DNA of 64,000 nucleotides from an uncultured Bacteroidales bacterium (GCA_902776835.1 CACYRK010000009.1:21191-85190), one strand, 5' to 3'. Shown: positions 9,287-19,889, counted from the first letter of the stretch. Notes: a model not told the origin generated them from the letters alone. Numbers and translations: made by a program.

Positions 9287-9356
9287 GACACAAAACATGG
9301 CGCGTAGTGGAGGGCTTGTGAGCCCGTTTGTTCCACTACGCGCCATGCTGTGTGTC
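9287..9356. other. long perfect inverted repeat between convergent genes
   Basis: A 16-bp perfect stem (9296-9311 with 9332-9347) is extended by a 6-bp outer stem GACACA/TGTGTC and an inner GGGCT/AGCCC hairpin. It lies between the ends of the third Skp gene (plus) and the M64 gene (minus). There is no T run. It may act as a bidirectional terminator or RNA stabiliser. Confidence 0.6.
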
Positions 9357-9399
9357 TAAAACTTTGCTGTCAGATGTAGCGAAGCACCGTAGAAATGCG

Positions 9400-9456
9400 T
9401 CGAACACTCGAATGCTCGAGCACTCGAATGTTCGAGTCAAAGGGGGACACACCCCC
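9400..9456. repeat. 8-bp-period TCGA array plus C/G hairpin
   Basis: Four and a half units of the pattern CGARYRYT stand head to tail at 9401-9436 (cgaacact, cgaatgct, cgagcact, cgaatgtt). A GGGGG-acaca-CCCCC hairpin follows at 9442-9456. The array sits in a 319-bp gap between convergent genes. Nothing else was recognised in 9457-9563. Confidence 0.75.
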
Positions 9457-9563
9457 AGCCCTACGAGTCTCCCGCTCTAATATTGAAGAGATGGGACGCT
9501 AACTCGTTGATTCTTTGGCTATATTATGCCGAAGTCACGTTAAGATAAGAATTCGCACCAAAA

Positions 9564-10847
9564 TTATGGGGCGGTGTAGAAGTCGATGAGCCGCCTGATG
9601 GCGCGCTGGCACACGGGGCAGAACTCGGGCACCGAGTTGGTGCGCATGCGGCAGTCTTGCGTGGGCCGGTAGACGTCCTTGCTCAGATAGCCGCCGCCCT
9701 CAAAGAGGCCCACACGGCGTGTCATCAGCGTGCTGTCCTGGCTCTCCGGAGTGGGGCAGGGCGTCGACGGGTCGACCAGGTCGGCCCACTTGCTGGCGAA
9801 GTCGCGCAGCGTGGTCAGGTTTGGCTCCCACGGTTCCACGTCGCTGAAGTATCGCGGGTCGTCGTCGCCGTAGGGATACTCGTCGCCCAGGCCGGCGAAA
9901 CTGTGGCCAAACTCGTGCACCACCACCGGGCGGAAATGCTTGCCACGCGTGTAGGTGAGGTTATAGGAGTTGTATATGCCACCGCCGCCGTAGTGCTCGG
10001 TGTTGGCAAGGATGATGATGTGCTCGTAAGGAATGCCTGCGAGCACGTTGTGCAATTGCTTGAGATACAACGTGGTGAGATAGCGCTTGCTGTAGAAGGT
10101 GTCGAAGTGCGAACCCAGCGCGGTATTGAGCCAGATGCCCTCGCCCGGGTCGCTCACGCCGCTGTCGTGCGACGGGCAGGTGACCGCCACAATGTTGAAT
10201 CGGTCGCGCAACGACTTGAACGGCTCATGGGCAAACAGCGCCTCCATGGCCTCGCGGCAGTGCTCGATAAACTGCGGCATCTCGGCCTCGGTGTATCCCT
10301 CGGCCACGTAGGCGATGTGGATGCAGCGCGTGGTGTCGGCAGCGGCCTGCAGCGTGACGTAGGGCGTCACGTTGTGCTCGCCGCGGTGCGCAATCAGGAT
10401 GTCGGTGGGTACCACTTGGTGCGTGAGCGTGCTGGTGACGCGGTGATGCGGGTCGCGAAGTTCGATGGTCACATCGGCGGTGTCGCGCGGCATGGGCAGC
10501 AGAAACACGTTCTCCATGGCCTTGCGCACCTGCTTGGCCTCGGCAGTCGAAATCCATTCCTGGAACAGGCTCGAGAAGGTGTGCACATAGATCACGTTGC
10601 CACTGCGGTGGTCGCGCATCGTGATTGTGCCGTCGCCCGCCAGCGGCGCTTCGTCGAGCCGCGCGTGGCGGCCCCACCAGCGCGGCAGCCGCGACAACTG
10701 GTCGAGGAAGATCTCCTGGCGCTCGCTGTCGCCGGCGAAACTATAGTCCACCCTGAGTGTGGCGTCTACAAAATATTGGTCAAAGTCTACGGCGCCGGCG
10801 CTGAAGCACGCCAGGGCAAGAATTGCGTAAATCCAAAGTCGTTTCAT
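9564..10847 (-). CDS. M64 family secreted metallopeptidase (IgA-peptidase-like)
   Basis: A 427-residue protein with a signal peptide (LALACFSAGAVDF). The zinc motif HEFGHSFAGLGDEY is diagnostic for peptidase family M64: two histidines and the following Glu/Asp act as metal ligands and base. An N-terminal domain of about 120 residues precedes the catalytic domain, as in the typical Bacteroidales proteins. Two cysteines near the C-terminus (FCPVCQRAI) may form a disulfide. Known family members cleave IgA, but this substrate cannot be read from sequence. Confidence 0.88.
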   Translation of the reverse strand: MKRLWIYAILALACFSAGAVDFDQYFVDATLRVDYSFAGDSERQEIFLDQLSRLPRWWGRHARLDEAPLAGDGTITMRDHRSGNVIYVHTFSSLFQEWISTAEAKQVRKAMENVFLLPMPRDTADVTIELRDPHHRVTSTLTHQVVPTDILIAHRGEHNVTPYVTLQAAADTTRCIHIAYVAEGYTEAEMPQFIEHCREAMEALFAHEPFKSLRDRFNIVAVTCPSHDSGVSDPGEGIWLNTALGSHFDTFYSKRYLTTLYLKQLHNVLAGIPYEHIIILANTEHYGGGGIYNSYNLTYTRGKHFRPVVVHEFGHSFAGLGDEYPYGDDDPRYFSDVEPWEPNLTTLRDFASKWADLVDPSTPCPTPESQDSTLMTRRVGLFEGGGYLSKDVYRPTQDCRMRTNSVPEFCPVCQRAIRRLIDFYTAP

Positions 10848-10869
10848 GGCATCGATTGTTTATTTTCCA

Positions 10870-10877
10870 CAAAGTTA
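10870..10877 (-). promoter_or_regulatory. -7 box TAACTTTG for the M64 gene
   Basis: On the minus strand TAACTTTG lies 22 bp before the ATG at 10847, with a GTTG 20 bp further upstream as a plausible -33 element. Confidence 0.5.
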
Positions 10878-10982
10878 CGCATTTTTTCCCATCCCCACAA
10901 CCCCAAGCGGCCATAGTTGCTATTACCCTGGGGGGGGCAAAAAAAAGTGAGGCAAGCATTTGCTGCTTGCCCCACGGCTTAG

Positions 10983-11057
<75 letters not shown>

Positions 11058-11171
11058 ATTTTCAATTGCGAGTGCAAAGGTAAGCCTATTTTTTATAATG
11101 TGCAAATAAATTGAGTTTTTTCTTTGTTTTTGCAGCGTTTTTTGTGAAAAACGCGGTGCAATGGGCACTTT

Positions 11172-12320
11172 TCACTGCGCCAACTCGCCCAGCGAGTACA
11201 CGCTCTGGAGGTTCAAATCCTGGTCGTAGATGGCAATGTCGGCATCCTTGCCGCGCTGCAGCGAGCCCTTGCGGTCGTAGATGCCCATGATGCGTGCCGG
11301 TGTCTCGCTGCTCATGCGCACGGCGTCCTGCAGCGGGATGCCCGCGTCCACGCAGGTGCGTATCAGGCGGTCCATCGTGGCGATGCTGCCGGCCAGCGCG
11401 CTACGGTCACTAAGTTTGCACACGCCGTCCTCGATGATTACACGCGGGTCGAACGCCTTGTCGCTGTCGCTTGCCGTAACGGCCAGCGCGTCGGTAATGA
11501 GCGCGGTACGCTCCACGCCTTTCATGCGGTGGATGAGTTTGAGGATGGGCGACGGCACGTGGATGCCGTCGGCAATCATCTCCACGGCCATGTTCTCCAT
11601 CAAGTATACTGCCTCGACGGTGCCGGCGTGCTTAAACTCGCGCACGTTGTGGAAACCAAGCATGCCGTTGTAGAAGTGTGTGGCCAGCGTGTAGCCTGCG
11701 TCGTAGGCGGCTTTCACGTCGGGATATTCGGCTGCGGTGTGACCTAAAGCGGCCACCACGCCCTTGCCGGTAATGTACTCGCCCATCTCGATGGCGCCGG
11801 GCAACTCGGGTGCGATGTCCCAGCGGCGCACGCAGTCAAAGTCCTCGATGATATGGTGATATTCCACGGGGTCGGGGATGCGTATTACCTCGGGCATCTG
11901 TGCTCCGGCCTTGCGCGGGTTGAAGTACGGCCCTTCGAGGTGCAGCCCCATGACGGTGGTGCGAGGCTCACGCATGATTTTGTCGCAAGTGGCGCATGCC
12001 GCTTCCATCATGGGCAGCGGCGACGACGACAGTGTGGGGAAGATTGCTGTGGTGCCGTGGAGCAAATGAGCGTGGGCCGCAGTGCGGAATGCTTCCTCGG
12101 TGCCCTCCATGAAGTCGCTGCCGCCACCACCGTGGCAGTGCAACTCGATGCCTCCGGGCACCACGTGCATGCCTTTCACGTCGACGGCATTCTCCACACC
12201 GCCCACGCGATTGCTGCTCTTGGTCATCTCGACGATCCTCCCTTCATTCATGATCACCGAGCCGCCGTTAATCCATCCTTCGGGCGTGAGAATGTGCCCG
12301 TTGTAGATTTGCGTTAACAT
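11172..12320 (-). CDS. nagA: N-acetylglucosamine-6-phosphate deacetylase
   Basis: A cytoplasmic amidohydrolase of 382 residues that removes acetate from GlcNAc-6-P, feeding amino sugars into glycolysis or cell-wall synthesis. Family signatures are the metal site HCHGGGGSDFMEGT, GLHLEGPYFNPRKAGAQ, ALGHTAAEY, THFYNGM and the catalytic aspartate in LITDALAVTAS. The length is normal. No nagB is visible nearby, so it is a single-gene unit here. Confidence 0.95.
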   Translation of the reverse strand: MLTQIYNGHILTPEGWINGGSVIMNEGRIVEMTKSSNRVGGVENAVDVKGMHVVPGGIELHCHGGGGSDFMEGTEEAFRTAAHAHLLHGTTAIFPTLSSSPLPMMEAACATCDKIMREPRTTVMGLHLEGPYFNPRKAGAQMPEVIRIPDPVEYHHIIEDFDCVRRWDIAPELPGAIEMGEYITGKGVVAALGHTAAEYPDVKAAYDAGYTLATHFYNGMLGFHNVREFKHAGTVEAVYLMENMAVEMIADGIHVPSPILKLIHRMKGVERTALITDALAVTASDSDKAFDPRVIIEDGVCKLSDRSALAGSIATMDRLIRTCVDAGIPLQDAVRMSSETPARIMGIYDRKGSLQRGKDADIAIYDQDLNLQSVYSLGELAQ

Positions 12321-12372
12321 CGTTATTGGGTATTACGGCAGGTCTAAATCTGCCAAACATGATTTCCGTAGG

Positions 12373-12380
12373 CAAAATTA
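12373..12380 (-). promoter_or_regulatory. -7 box TAATTTTG for nagA
   Basis: TAnnTTTG match on the minus strand about 53 bp upstream of the nagA start. No convincing -33 element. Confidence 0.4.
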
Positions 12381-12511
12381 ATGATTAATTTCGTAAAAAG
12401 CGCCATATGTAAACGTTATTTTATGATTATTGATATTTTTTTAGTATTTAACGCCCGCCTTTGGTGTCACACCGCCTGCGTTGGCACTATTGTTGCCTAT
12501 TCATAACCTCG

Positions 12512-13801
12512 ATGAATTCTACATATTTAAAGCGGCTTGCATTGGCTGCTGTGATGATGACCACGATGGCCATTGGCACAGAGGCTTTACCACCTGCGCC
12601 CACCGACTCGCTCCCCGCCCGCAATAAGGTGAAAGTGAGTCTTGTGACTTTTTATCCGGGCGACGAGGTGTTCTCAATCTACGGCCACACCGAGTTGCGT
12701 GTGGTCACGGGGATGACCGACAGTTATTTCAACTACGGCGTGTTCGACTTCAGGACACCGAACTTTGTGGCTCGCTTTGTGGCGGGCGAAACCGACTATA
12801 TGTGCTCGGCCTACCCGCGGCGGCTGGCTACGGTGGGCATGGAAGGGCGACGCATGATTGAGCAGGATCTCAACCTCACGCCCCGGCAGGCGCGGCGCAT
12901 CCAGGAGTTTCTCTTCGACAACGCCATTCCCGGCAACAATACCTACCGATATAAATTTTTGAGCGACAACTGCTCCACGCGGCCACGCGACATCATCGAG
13001 ATGGCGCTCGGCAGCGAATTGCACTATAACGGCCACGGCGAAAATGTCACTTATCGTGACATCTTGTCACGTTACACCAAGAATTACGCTTGGGATAAGT
13101 TTGGCATCGACCTGGCACTGGGCAGCGCCCTCGACACCATCGTCGACTACCGCCAGCAGATGTTCATCCCCATGGTGCTCATGCAGGCTGTCGACAGCGC
13201 CACTGTGGTGCGCGACGGCACCACGATGCCGCTGGTGAGCGAGCGCCGTGTGATGGTCGATGGCGACGAGGCTGGCACCGTGCTGCCGCCCACGCCCTGG
13301 TATCTCACGCCCTTGTGCGCGGCCATCGTGCTGCTGGTGGTCACGCTGGCCATGGCCTGGCGCGACTGGCGCCGGCAGAGCGTCACCCGGTGGTATCACT
13401 CGCTGGTGGCCACGCTCTACGCCATTGGCGGTTGCTTTATCTTCTTCCTGATATTTATCTCTACACATGAGGCCACGTCGCCCAACTGGAACGCGCTGTG
13501 GCTCAATCCGCTATATTTCATTCCCGCCGTGCTCGTGTGGCGCCGCCACAGCCGCGTGTTGCGCATCTATCACATCGCCAACGCTGCCGTGCTCATCGCC
13601 ACAATGGTGCTGTGGCCTGTCATACCCCAGGTCGCCAACACGGCATTTTTCCCGCTGATGATGGTGCCCGTGGTCATGGCGGCAAGTTACCTGGCCATCG
13701 AGCGCAAAAGCGCGAAAAATCAGCCCGTGAGCAGCAAGCCAAGCGGCAAGCCCGACAGCAAATCAAATGGCAAGCCGAAAAGCAAAAAACGCAATAAATG
13801 A
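12512..13801 (+). CDS. DUF4105 (Lnb-type periplasmic domain) membrane protein
   Basis: A 429-residue protein. After a signal peptide (ATMAIGTEALPP region), residues ~35-250 hold the DUF4105/Lnb domain. Its conserved stretches are VSLVTFYPGDEVFSIYGHTE, YFNYGVFDF and FLSDNCSTRPRD, which include the Cys/His residues of a papain-like fold. About five hydrophobic helices follow (e.g. AAIVLLVVTLAMAW, IGGCFIFFLIFI), then a lysine/serine-rich tail ending SKKRNK. Related domains transfer acyl chains between lipoproteins (Lnb). Whether this protein does so is inference. I chose ATG 12512 (MNSTYLKRLAL); the upstream extension lacks a signal-like start. Confidence 0.8.
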   Translation: MNSTYLKRLALAAVMMTTMAIGTEALPPAPTDSLPARNKVKVSLVTFYPGDEVFSIYGHTELRVVTGMTDSYFNYGVFDFRTPNFVARFVAGETDYMCSAYPRRLATVGMEGRRMIEQDLNLTPRQARRIQEFLFDNAIPGNNTYRYKFLSDNCSTRPRDIIEMALGSELHYNGHGENVTYRDILSRYTKNYAWDKFGIDLALGSALDTIVDYRQQMFIPMVLMQAVDSATVVRDGTTMPLVSERRVMVDGDEAGTVLPPTPWYLTPLCAAIVLLVVTLAMAWRDWRRQSVTRWYHSLVATLYAIGGCFIFFLIFISTHEATSPNWNALWLNPLYFIPAVLVWRRHSRVLRIYHIANAAVLIATMVLWPVIPQVANTAFFPLMMVPVVMAASYLAIERKSAKNQPVSSKPSGKPDSKSNGKPKSKKRNK

Positions 13802-13833
13802 ACTTAACGGCACTCCAATCCAAACATTTTTAG

Positions 13834-13841
13834 TAACTTTG
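13834..13841 (+). promoter_or_regulatory. -7 box TAACTTTG for secA
   Basis: TAnnTTTG match 81 bp upstream of the secA start, implying a long leader of about 75 nt. Confidence 0.45.
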
Positions 13842-13922
13842 CAACTTGGTTTGAAAATGCACGGTGCAAAAAGCCGAGTGCATAACCACTTTTTTTGAAA
13901 ACATAACAAAACATCACATATA

Positions 13923-16900
13923 ATGGCTTTTAGTGACATCTTAAAAAAACTGTTCGGCACAAAGAGCGACCGCGACTTGAAACGCTTGCTGCCCATCGTG
14001 GAGCAAATCAAGGCCGCCTACCCCGAAATCGAGGCTCTGTCGAACGACCAGTTGCGTGAGCGCACAGCACAGATTCGCCAGCAACTCAACGACGCAGTGA
14101 AACCGGAACGCGACGAAATCGCTGAAATCAAGGCAACCATCGAAACTATCGAGTACGACCAGCGCACGCCGCTGTGGGAGAAAGTCGACAAAATCGAGAA
14201 GGAAATCCTCGAGAAACTCGAAGACGAACTCGACAAGGTGCTGCCCGTGGTTTTCGCCATCGTCAAGGAAACGGCGAAGCGTTTTGCCGAAAACGAGACA
14301 ATAGAGGTGACGGCTACCGACATGGACCGCGACCTCGCCGCCCAGGGACACGACTTCCTTACCGTCGAGGGCGACAAGGCGGTGTACTACAACCACTGGG
14401 TGGCCGGAGGCAACGAGACGGTGTGGAACATGATTCACTACGACGTGCAACTTATCGGCGGTGCCGTGCTGCATCAGGGCAAGATTGCCGAGATGGCTAC
14501 CGGTGAAGGTAAGACCCTCGTGGCTACGCTCCCCGTGTTCCTCAACGCACTCACCGGCAACGGTGTGCACGTGGTCACCGTGAACGATTACCTCGCCAAG
14601 CGCGATAGCGAGTGGATGGGCCCGCTGTACATGTTCCACGGACTCAGCGTGGCATGTATCGACAAGACGCAGCCCAACTCGCCCGAGCGCCGTGCCGCTT
14701 ACAACTGCGACATCACCTTCGGTACCAACAGTGAGTTTGGTTTCGACTACCTGCGCGACAACATGGCCATGAGTCCCGAGGACCTCGTACAGCGCAAGCA
14801 CAACTATGCCATCGTCGACGAGGTGGACTCGGTGCTTATCGACGACGCACGCACACCGCTCATCATCTCTGGCCCTGTGCCCAAGGGCGAGGACCAGATG
14901 TTCAACGAGTTCAAGCCCAATGTTGAGCGCGTCTATAACGAGCAGCGCCGCCTGGTCACCTCGCTCTTGGCCGACGCCAAGCGCATGATGGCCAGCGACA
15001 ATGAGGACGAGGTGAAAGAAGGCACTCTGCGCCTCTACCGCGCCCACAAGGGTCTGCCCAAGTACAAGCCGCTCATCAAGTTCCTCAGCGAGGAGGGTAT
15101 CAAGGCTCAGATGCTCAAGGCCGAGAAGTACTACATGCAGGACAACAACCGCGAGATGCACATCGTCACCGACCCGCTGTTCTTCATCATCGAGGAGCAA
15201 AACAACACCATCGAGTTGACCGATAAGGGTATCGACGTGCTCACCGGCCGTTCCGACGACCCCGAGTTCTTCGTGCTGCCCGACATCGCCGCTCAACTTA
15301 GCGCGGTGACCAACGAGCCGCTCAGCGATGCCGAGAAGGTCGTCAAGAAGGACGAACTGCTGCAAAACTACAGCGTAAAGGCCGAGCGCGTGCACACCGT
15401 GACACAGTTGCTCAAGGCTTACGCCCTGTTCAATATCAACGAGGAGTACATCGTCGATAACGAGGGCAAGGTGAAGATCGTCGACGAGCAGACCGGACGT
15501 ATCATGGAGGGCCGCCGATACAGCGACGGTCTGCACCAAGCCATCGAGGCAAAGGAGGGTGTCACCGTCGAGGCTGCCACACAGACCTTCGCAACCATCA
15601 CGCTGCAGAACTACTTCCGCATGTATCACAAACTCGCCGGTATGACCGGTACCGCCGAGACCGAGGCGGGCGAGTTTATGGATATCTACAAACTCGATGT
15701 GGTGACCATTCCCACCAACAAGCCCGTGCAGCGCATCGATATGCCTGACCGCGTGTATAAGACCACCAAGGAGAAGTTCAACGCCGTAATTGAGGAGATT
15801 GAGAACCTGCGCAATGCCGGACGCCCCGTGCTCGTGGGTACCACCTCGGTCGAAATCAGTGAGATGCTCAGCCGCATGCTCAACATGAGGCGCATACCAC
15901 ACCAGGTGCTGAACGCCAAACTCCACCAAAAGGAGGCCGACATCGTGGCACAAGCCGGACGCTCAATCGACGGCAAGGGTGTCGTGACCATCGCCACCAA
16001 CATGGCCGGTCGTGGTACCGATATCAAACTCACCCCCGAGGTGAAAGAGGCTGGCGGATTGGCAATCATCGGTACCGAGCGTCACGAGAGCCGCCGCGTC
16101 GACCGTCAGTTGCGCGGACGTTCCGGACGTCAGGGTGACCCAGGCTCCAGCGTGTTCTTCGTCTCGTTTGAGGACAAGGTGATGCGTCTGTTTGCCAGCG
16201 AGCGAATCGTGAAGATGCTCGACTTCCTTGGACTCAAGGACGGCGAGGCTATCGAAGACAAGCGCGTGACCAACGCCATCGAGAACGCCCAGAAACGCGT
16301 CGAGGAGAACAACTTCGGTATTCGTAAGCACCTGCTCGAGTACGACGACGTGATGAACGCACAGCGTAAGGTGATCTACAACCGCCGCCACCACGCACTC
16401 ATCGGTGAGCGCATAGGCATCGACATCATCAACACACTCAACGACAGCGTCGAGGACATCGTCGACCGCTATGCCGCCGACGATTACGAAGATTTCAAGA
16501 TGCAAGTGCTCAAGACCTACGGCATCGAGCCGCCAATGGACGAGGACACCTACCGTCGCGCCGACCGCGACAGCAAGGTCGACAAACTCTACGACGAGGC
16601 GCTGGCATCATTCAACCGCAAGATGGACCGCCTGAGCGAGGTGGCTTATCCCGTGATTGAAAACATCGTTCGCGACCAACTCAGCAATGGCGTGGAAGAG
16701 CCGCAAGGACTCATCCGCGTGCCCATCACCGACGGCAAGCGCATGTTTGGCATCACCGTGGGCATCAAGGAGGCCTACGAAACCAAGTGCAAGTCGCTCG
16801 CCAAGGCATGGCAAAAGGCCGTGATGCTGCTCACCATCGACGAGTGTTGGAAAGAGCACCTGCGCGAGATGGACCAGTTGCGACAGAGCGTGCAAAACGC

Positions 16901-17270
16901 CAGTTACGAGCAGAAAGACCCGCTCGTGATTTACAAGAAAGAGTCGTTTGACCTCTTCGGTGCCATGGTGGAAACCATGAACTCCAAGGCCCTCTCAATC
17001 TTGTTGCGCGGACAGATTCCTTCGCAAAACCCCGACCAGGCTCAGGTGCAGCAGCGCGAAATGCCGCGTCAGCGCCAGCGTTACAACGAGAGCCGCGGAC
17101 AAGGCGTCAACGAGCAGGCTGCAGCAGCCAACCGCGCCGCCTCGCAGAGCGCACAAGGGCCACAGCGTCCCACGCAGCCCATTATTGCCGGGCCTAAGGT
17201 GGGCCGCAACGACCCATGCCCCTGCGGCAGTGGCAAGAAGTACAAAAACTGCCACGGACGCATGGCATAA
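13923..17270 (+). CDS. secA: preprotein translocase ATPase SecA
   Basis: The motor that pushes preproteins through SecYEG, at the cytoplasmic face of the inner membrane. It has Walker [12 protein letters not shown], Walker B/DEAD-like [20 protein letters not shown], the helicase motif [12 protein letters not shown] and the C-terminal zinc-binding tail [14 protein letters not shown] for SecB or ribosome contact. At 1115 residues it is long for SecA but normal for Bacteroidetes, which carry an insertion in the nucleotide-binding part (residues ~40-130 here). A Q/R-rich low-complexity linker precedes the zinc tail. A strong terminator follows. Confidence 0.97.
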   Translation: MAFSDILKKLFGTKSDRDLKRLLPIVEQIKAAYPEIEALSNDQLRERTAQIRQQLNDAVKPERDEIAEIKATIETIEYDQRTPLWEKVDKIEKEILEKLEDELDKVLPVVFAIVKETAKRFAENETIEVTATDMDRDLAAQGHDFLTVEGDKAVYYNHWVAGGNETVWNMIHYDVQLIGGAVLHQGKIAEMATGEGKTLVATLPVFLNALTGNGVHVVTVNDYLAKRDSEWMGPLYMFHGLSVACIDKTQPNSPERRAAYNCDITFGTNSEFGFDYLRDNMAMSPEDLVQRKHNYAIVDEVDSVLIDDARTPLIISGPVPKGEDQMFNEFKPNVERVYNEQRRLVTSLLADAKRMMASDNEDEVKEGTLRLYRAHKGLPKYKPLIKFLSEEGIKAQMLKAEKYYMQDNNREMHIVTDPLFFIIEEQNNTIELTDKGIDVLTGRSDDPEFFVLPDIAAQLSAVTNEPLSDAEKVVKKDELLQNYSVKAERVHTVTQLLKAYALFNINEEYIVDNEGKVKIVDEQTGRIMEGRRYSDGLHQAIEAKEGVTVEAATQTFATITLQNYFRMYHKLAGMTGTAETEAGEFMDIYKLDVVTIPTNKPVQRIDMPDRVYKTTKEKFNAVIEEIENLRNAGRPVLVGTTSVEISEMLSRMLNMRRIPHQVLNAKLHQKEADIVAQAGRSIDGKGVVTIATNMAGRGTDIKLTPEVKEAGGLAIIGTERHESRRVDRQLRGRSGRQGDPGSSVFFVSFEDKVMRLFASERIVKMLDFLGLKDGEAIEDKRVTNAIENAQKRVEENNFGIRKHLLEYDDVMNAQRKVIYNRRHHALIGERIGIDIINTLNDSVEDIVDRYAADDYEDFKMQVLKTYGIEPPMDEDTYRRADRDSKVDKLYDEALASFNRKMDRLSEVAYPVIENIVRDQLSNGVEEPQGLIRVPITDGKRMFGITVGIKEAYETKCKSLAKAWQKAVMLLTIDECWKEHLREMDQLRQSVQNASYEQKDPLVIYKKESFDLFGAMVETMNSKALSILLRGQIPSQNPDQAQVQQREMPRQRQRYNESRGQGVNEQAAAANRAASQSAQGPQRPTQPIIAGPKVGRNDPCPCGSGKKYKNCHGRMA

Positions 17271-17307
17271 CCGCTAGCACATCAGCCCCCAAGGGCACAA
17301 CAACACA

Positions 17308-17341
17308 GCAACCCCGGCACCACCGCCGGGGTTGCTTTTTT
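17308..17341 (+). terminator. rho-independent terminator of secA
   Basis: A perfect 11-bp GC-rich stem (GCAACCCCGGC / GCCGGGGTTGC, 6-nt loop) followed by six T. Confidence 0.92.
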
Positions 17342-17357
17342 ATTGACTGAGCCCAAG

Positions 17358-17401
17358 CGAATGCTCGAACACTCGAACAATCGAATGCTCGAACAATCGA
17401 G
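17358..17401. repeat. 8-bp-period TCGA array
   Basis: Five and a half units CGAA-YRMT (cgaatgct, cgaacact, cgaacaat, cgaatgct, cgaacaat) between the secA terminator and the terminator of the convergent dockerin gene. Confidence 0.75.
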
Positions 17402-17423
17402 TTTATGGGGGCATCATTGGGGC

Positions 17424-17452
17424 AAAAAAAATCCCCCGGCAATCGCCAGGGG
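17424..17452 (-). terminator. terminator of the dockerin-ended gene
   Basis: On the minus strand CCCCTGGC-GATT-GCCGGGGG is followed by a run of eight T. Confidence 0.8.
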
Positions 17453-17494
17453 ACCGATGTTGCGCTGTGCTCACGCATGGCCAACATGCTTTTA

Positions 17495-19750
17495 TTAGAT
17501 GTCTAACACAATATTGATTACAATGTTCAGGTCGGTGCCATTGACCATACCGTCGCCGTTGACGTCGGCACCCTCGATATTGCTGGCCTTGCCCAGAATC
17601 ACGTTGATAAGGGTGTTGATGTCGATGCCGTCGACGACGCCGTCGCCAGTAACATCGCCAAGAACAGTCACGTTCTCATCAAGTTTGAATGCCGGCGACA
17701 CGATTTGGTCTTGCCAGTTGCCGGTCTCATCGACCACGCGAACCTTCAGGTCGTACCAGCCATTCTCGCTGGGAGCGCTCACTTCGCTGAGGCTGCCCTC
17801 AAACAGTTGGCCAAAGGCGGGATAGAAGTAGAGGTCGGGATTCTCGGTGACCTCGAGCGATTGCCACTCGTCGCTGCCGTTGGGGGCGTAAGACACCTCC
17901 ATGGTGATTGGTTTGCAGTTGAAGGCAAACATGCCAGAAGTCAGCGTGCCGTAGTTGAAGTCGCCACCGGTAATCTCAACCTTGCCATCGCTGGCGTTGG
18001 TGAAGCGGTCGGTGACATTGCCCTCAGCGTCGAGGAAGCGTAGCGTGGTGATTGTGGGAGCCGTCCAGTCGGTTTGCGTCATGTCGAACTCAAATTCAAC
18101 CACGTTTTTGCCGTTGATGCCGTCGACATTCACATTATTATTAATAAATGTGGTGTTGATGATGCCGTCGGGATTGCCGGCCCTGTTGAAGTTGTTGTAG
18201 AAGGCGCTCAGCGTAGCGTAGTCGCTGTGCACCTCTTCGCCGTTATACTTCACGCTCACACGCAGGCTGTCGTTGTCGACCTGGCGGTATTCGCCATGGC
18301 GACCCATGCAGTAAGTGTTGAATGCGAAGCGCTTGCCGTTGTTATTCACATTGTTGGTCGATTGGATGACCATAATCGGGCAATTAGCGTTCAAACGCAC
18401 CGGCTTGTTTTCGTCAATCATGGGGCTGAAGTGCGGGTTGATGACGTAAGAGTTTGCGCCGGCAATGGTGTCGTAAATCAGGCCGTTGCTGATGGGGATA
18501 CCATAGTTGTTGTAGTAGTTGCCATCGGCCTCGAAACGCATCGTCGGAGCCATCGTGTAGCAGTAGGTGTACTGGACGCCCATGATGGTCGACTTGGTCG
18601 TCACAGCCTCGTTGTACACTGCGTTGAAGGTCGACGACACATCGCTTGTGCCGGGGCCTTCGCTCTCGAATGCAGTGAAGTAACTCGTCATGGAGTGAGA
18701 GCCGCTCATTGCGGGCAACATGTTAGGAATGTTGACCAGCGTCGACAACTGCGATGCGCCATTTTTGAGAATCGTGGTCAGTGTGCCCGGTGTCTGCTCC
18801 GAGAAGTCGCTGCCGCGCGGAGTCATCTGGAACAGGTCGACGTGCGTCGTGAAGTTGGGCTCGGGCTGAACGTCGATGTTGCCGTTGATACCGTCCTTCA
18901 GGTCGTAGGTGATATACACGGGGTCCAAATTCTCGCCCCAGAAGCCGCGATAGACGTTGTAAACCTGGAAGTTTTCGCTCACATCGTTGATGTAGAGGTC
19001 GATGCTGTTGCTCATGTCGCTAACTGTGGTGCCCTGGTTGTTGGTCACCGAACTTGCGCCACGATAGGTGCCCATGGTGGTGATAGCGACGAAACTTGCG
19101 CGGTTTTTCATGAAAATTGCGCGGAAGTACGACTCGCCGTAAACATTCTCGGTGCCGTCGAAACTGCTCACGCCATTCACCACAGTCACAAAGCCAGGAT
19201 TGGCCTCCTCGCCGTTGGGCAGGATGCGGCCGAAGTGCAGGCGGTTCTTAGCCTCGGCGATGTCGTGACTCATCTCGAAGTTGCCATCGACAACCACGTC
19301 CTCAATCAGCAGGACGATGTCGCGCACACCGTCGTAGTGGCGCCACGAGTAGCCGTCGTCGTTGATGTGCCACTGGATGTAGAGCGTGTAAGTGCCGGCC
19401 GGCACGTTGGTAAACGTTACCAGGCTCTTGTCGGTGTTCGACAGGCGGCCGAAATACTTGGTGTTGCCCTCATTCAGCAGGGTGAACGACTGTGCCTGAA
19501 TGGCGGGCTGGCCATTGGCGCCAAGGCTGTCCTTGTCGTAGGTCAGGTGAAGCAGAATCTCGCTGGCCGGCTGGCCCTCCAGGCGAGGAGCCGCCGACGG
19601 CATCTCGTAGGTCACTGTACCATCGGCACACACGGTGCTAATGGCTTGGTCGGTCAACGACGATGAAAACGGAGAAAACTGTCCATCTGCCGTGAATGAA
19701 ATCAATGCCATCAAGGCAACTAAAATCATTGAGTAACTTTTCTGTTTCAT
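17495..19750 (-). CDS. large secreted protein with C-terminal dockerin-like repeats
   Basis: A 751-residue secreted protein: signal peptide (MILVALMALISFTADG), a long region of beta-rich Ig/jelly-roll-like sequence, and a C-terminal pair of calcium-binding repeats (GDVTGDGVVDGIDINTLI and ADVNGDGMVNGTDLNIVI). These are type I dockerin repeats, common as surface tails in gut Bacteroidales. The middle part has no motif I can assign; YDSxG-like and GxSYF patterns are weak. No cohesin is visible in the window. The start at 19750 (MKQKSYS) is preferred to 19756. The gene is divergent from a TPR/HTH regulator, which may control it (inference). Confidence 0.72.
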   Translation of the reverse strand: MKQKSYSMILVALMALISFTADGQFSPFSSSLTDQAISTVCADGTVTYEMPSAAPRLEGQPASEILLHLTYDKDSLGANGQPAIQAQSFTLLNEGNTKYFGRLSNTDKSLVTFTNVPAGTYTLYIQWHINDDGYSWRHYDGVRDIVLLIEDVVVDGNFEMSHDIAEAKNRLHFGRILPNGEEANPGFVTVVNGVSSFDGTENVYGESYFRAIFMKNRASFVAITTMGTYRGASSVTNNQGTTVSDMSNSIDLYINDVSENFQVYNVYRGFWGENLDPVYITYDLKDGINGNIDVQPEPNFTTHVDLFQMTPRGSDFSEQTPGTLTTILKNGASQLSTLVNIPNMLPAMSGSHSMTSYFTAFESEGPGTSDVSSTFNAVYNEAVTTKSTIMGVQYTYCYTMAPTMRFEADGNYYNNYGIPISNGLIYDTIAGANSYVINPHFSPMIDENKPVRLNANCPIMVIQSTNNVNNNGKRFAFNTYCMGRHGEYRQVDNDSLRVSVKYNGEEVHSDYATLSAFYNNFNRAGNPDGIINTTFINNNVNVDGINGKNVVEFEFDMTQTDWTAPTITTLRFLDAEGNVTDRFTNASDGKVEITGGDFNYGTLTSGMFAFNCKPITMEVSYAPNGSDEWQSLEVTENPDLYFYPAFGQLFEGSLSEVSAPSENGWYDLKVRVVDETGNWQDQIVSPAFKLDENVTVLGDVTGDGVVDGIDINTLINVILGKASNIEGADVNGDGMVNGTDLNIVINIVLDI

Positions 19751-19806
19751 AAACATTGATTTTTAGTGATTATGTAAATTTGATAGATTTTTCTTCAAGT
19801 TTTCTG

Positions 19807-19838
19807 CAAAATTATCCTTTTAAGGACGATTTTACAAA
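19807..19838 (-). promoter_or_regulatory. promoter of the dockerin-ended gene
   Basis: TTTG (19835-19838), a 20-bp spacer and TAATTTTG (19807-19814) on the minus strand, about 57 bp before the start at 19750. Confidence 0.65.
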
Positions 19839-19877
19839 AAAACAAGGTAGACAAATGGTGGACAACCAAATTTTTAC

Positions 19878-19885
19878 TATCTTTG
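19878..19885 (+). promoter_or_regulatory. -7 box TATCTTTG touching the start codon
   Basis: A TAnnTTTG match ends only 4 nt before the ATG at 19890. The transcript of the regulator gene would start at or next to its start codon. Confidence 0.5.
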
Positions 19886-19889
19886 CATC

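Noticed and set aside
9400..9436. CRISPR-like array
   Set aside because: Units are only 8 bp with no spacer structure and no cas genes; the same holds for the other short arrays.
13941..15953. 670-residue open frame on the minus strand
   Set aside because: Antisense to secA, with the same shadow composition and no family motif.
18074..19666. 530-residue open frame on the plus strand
   Set aside because: Antisense to the dockerin-ended gene; H/V/A-rich with no start context.
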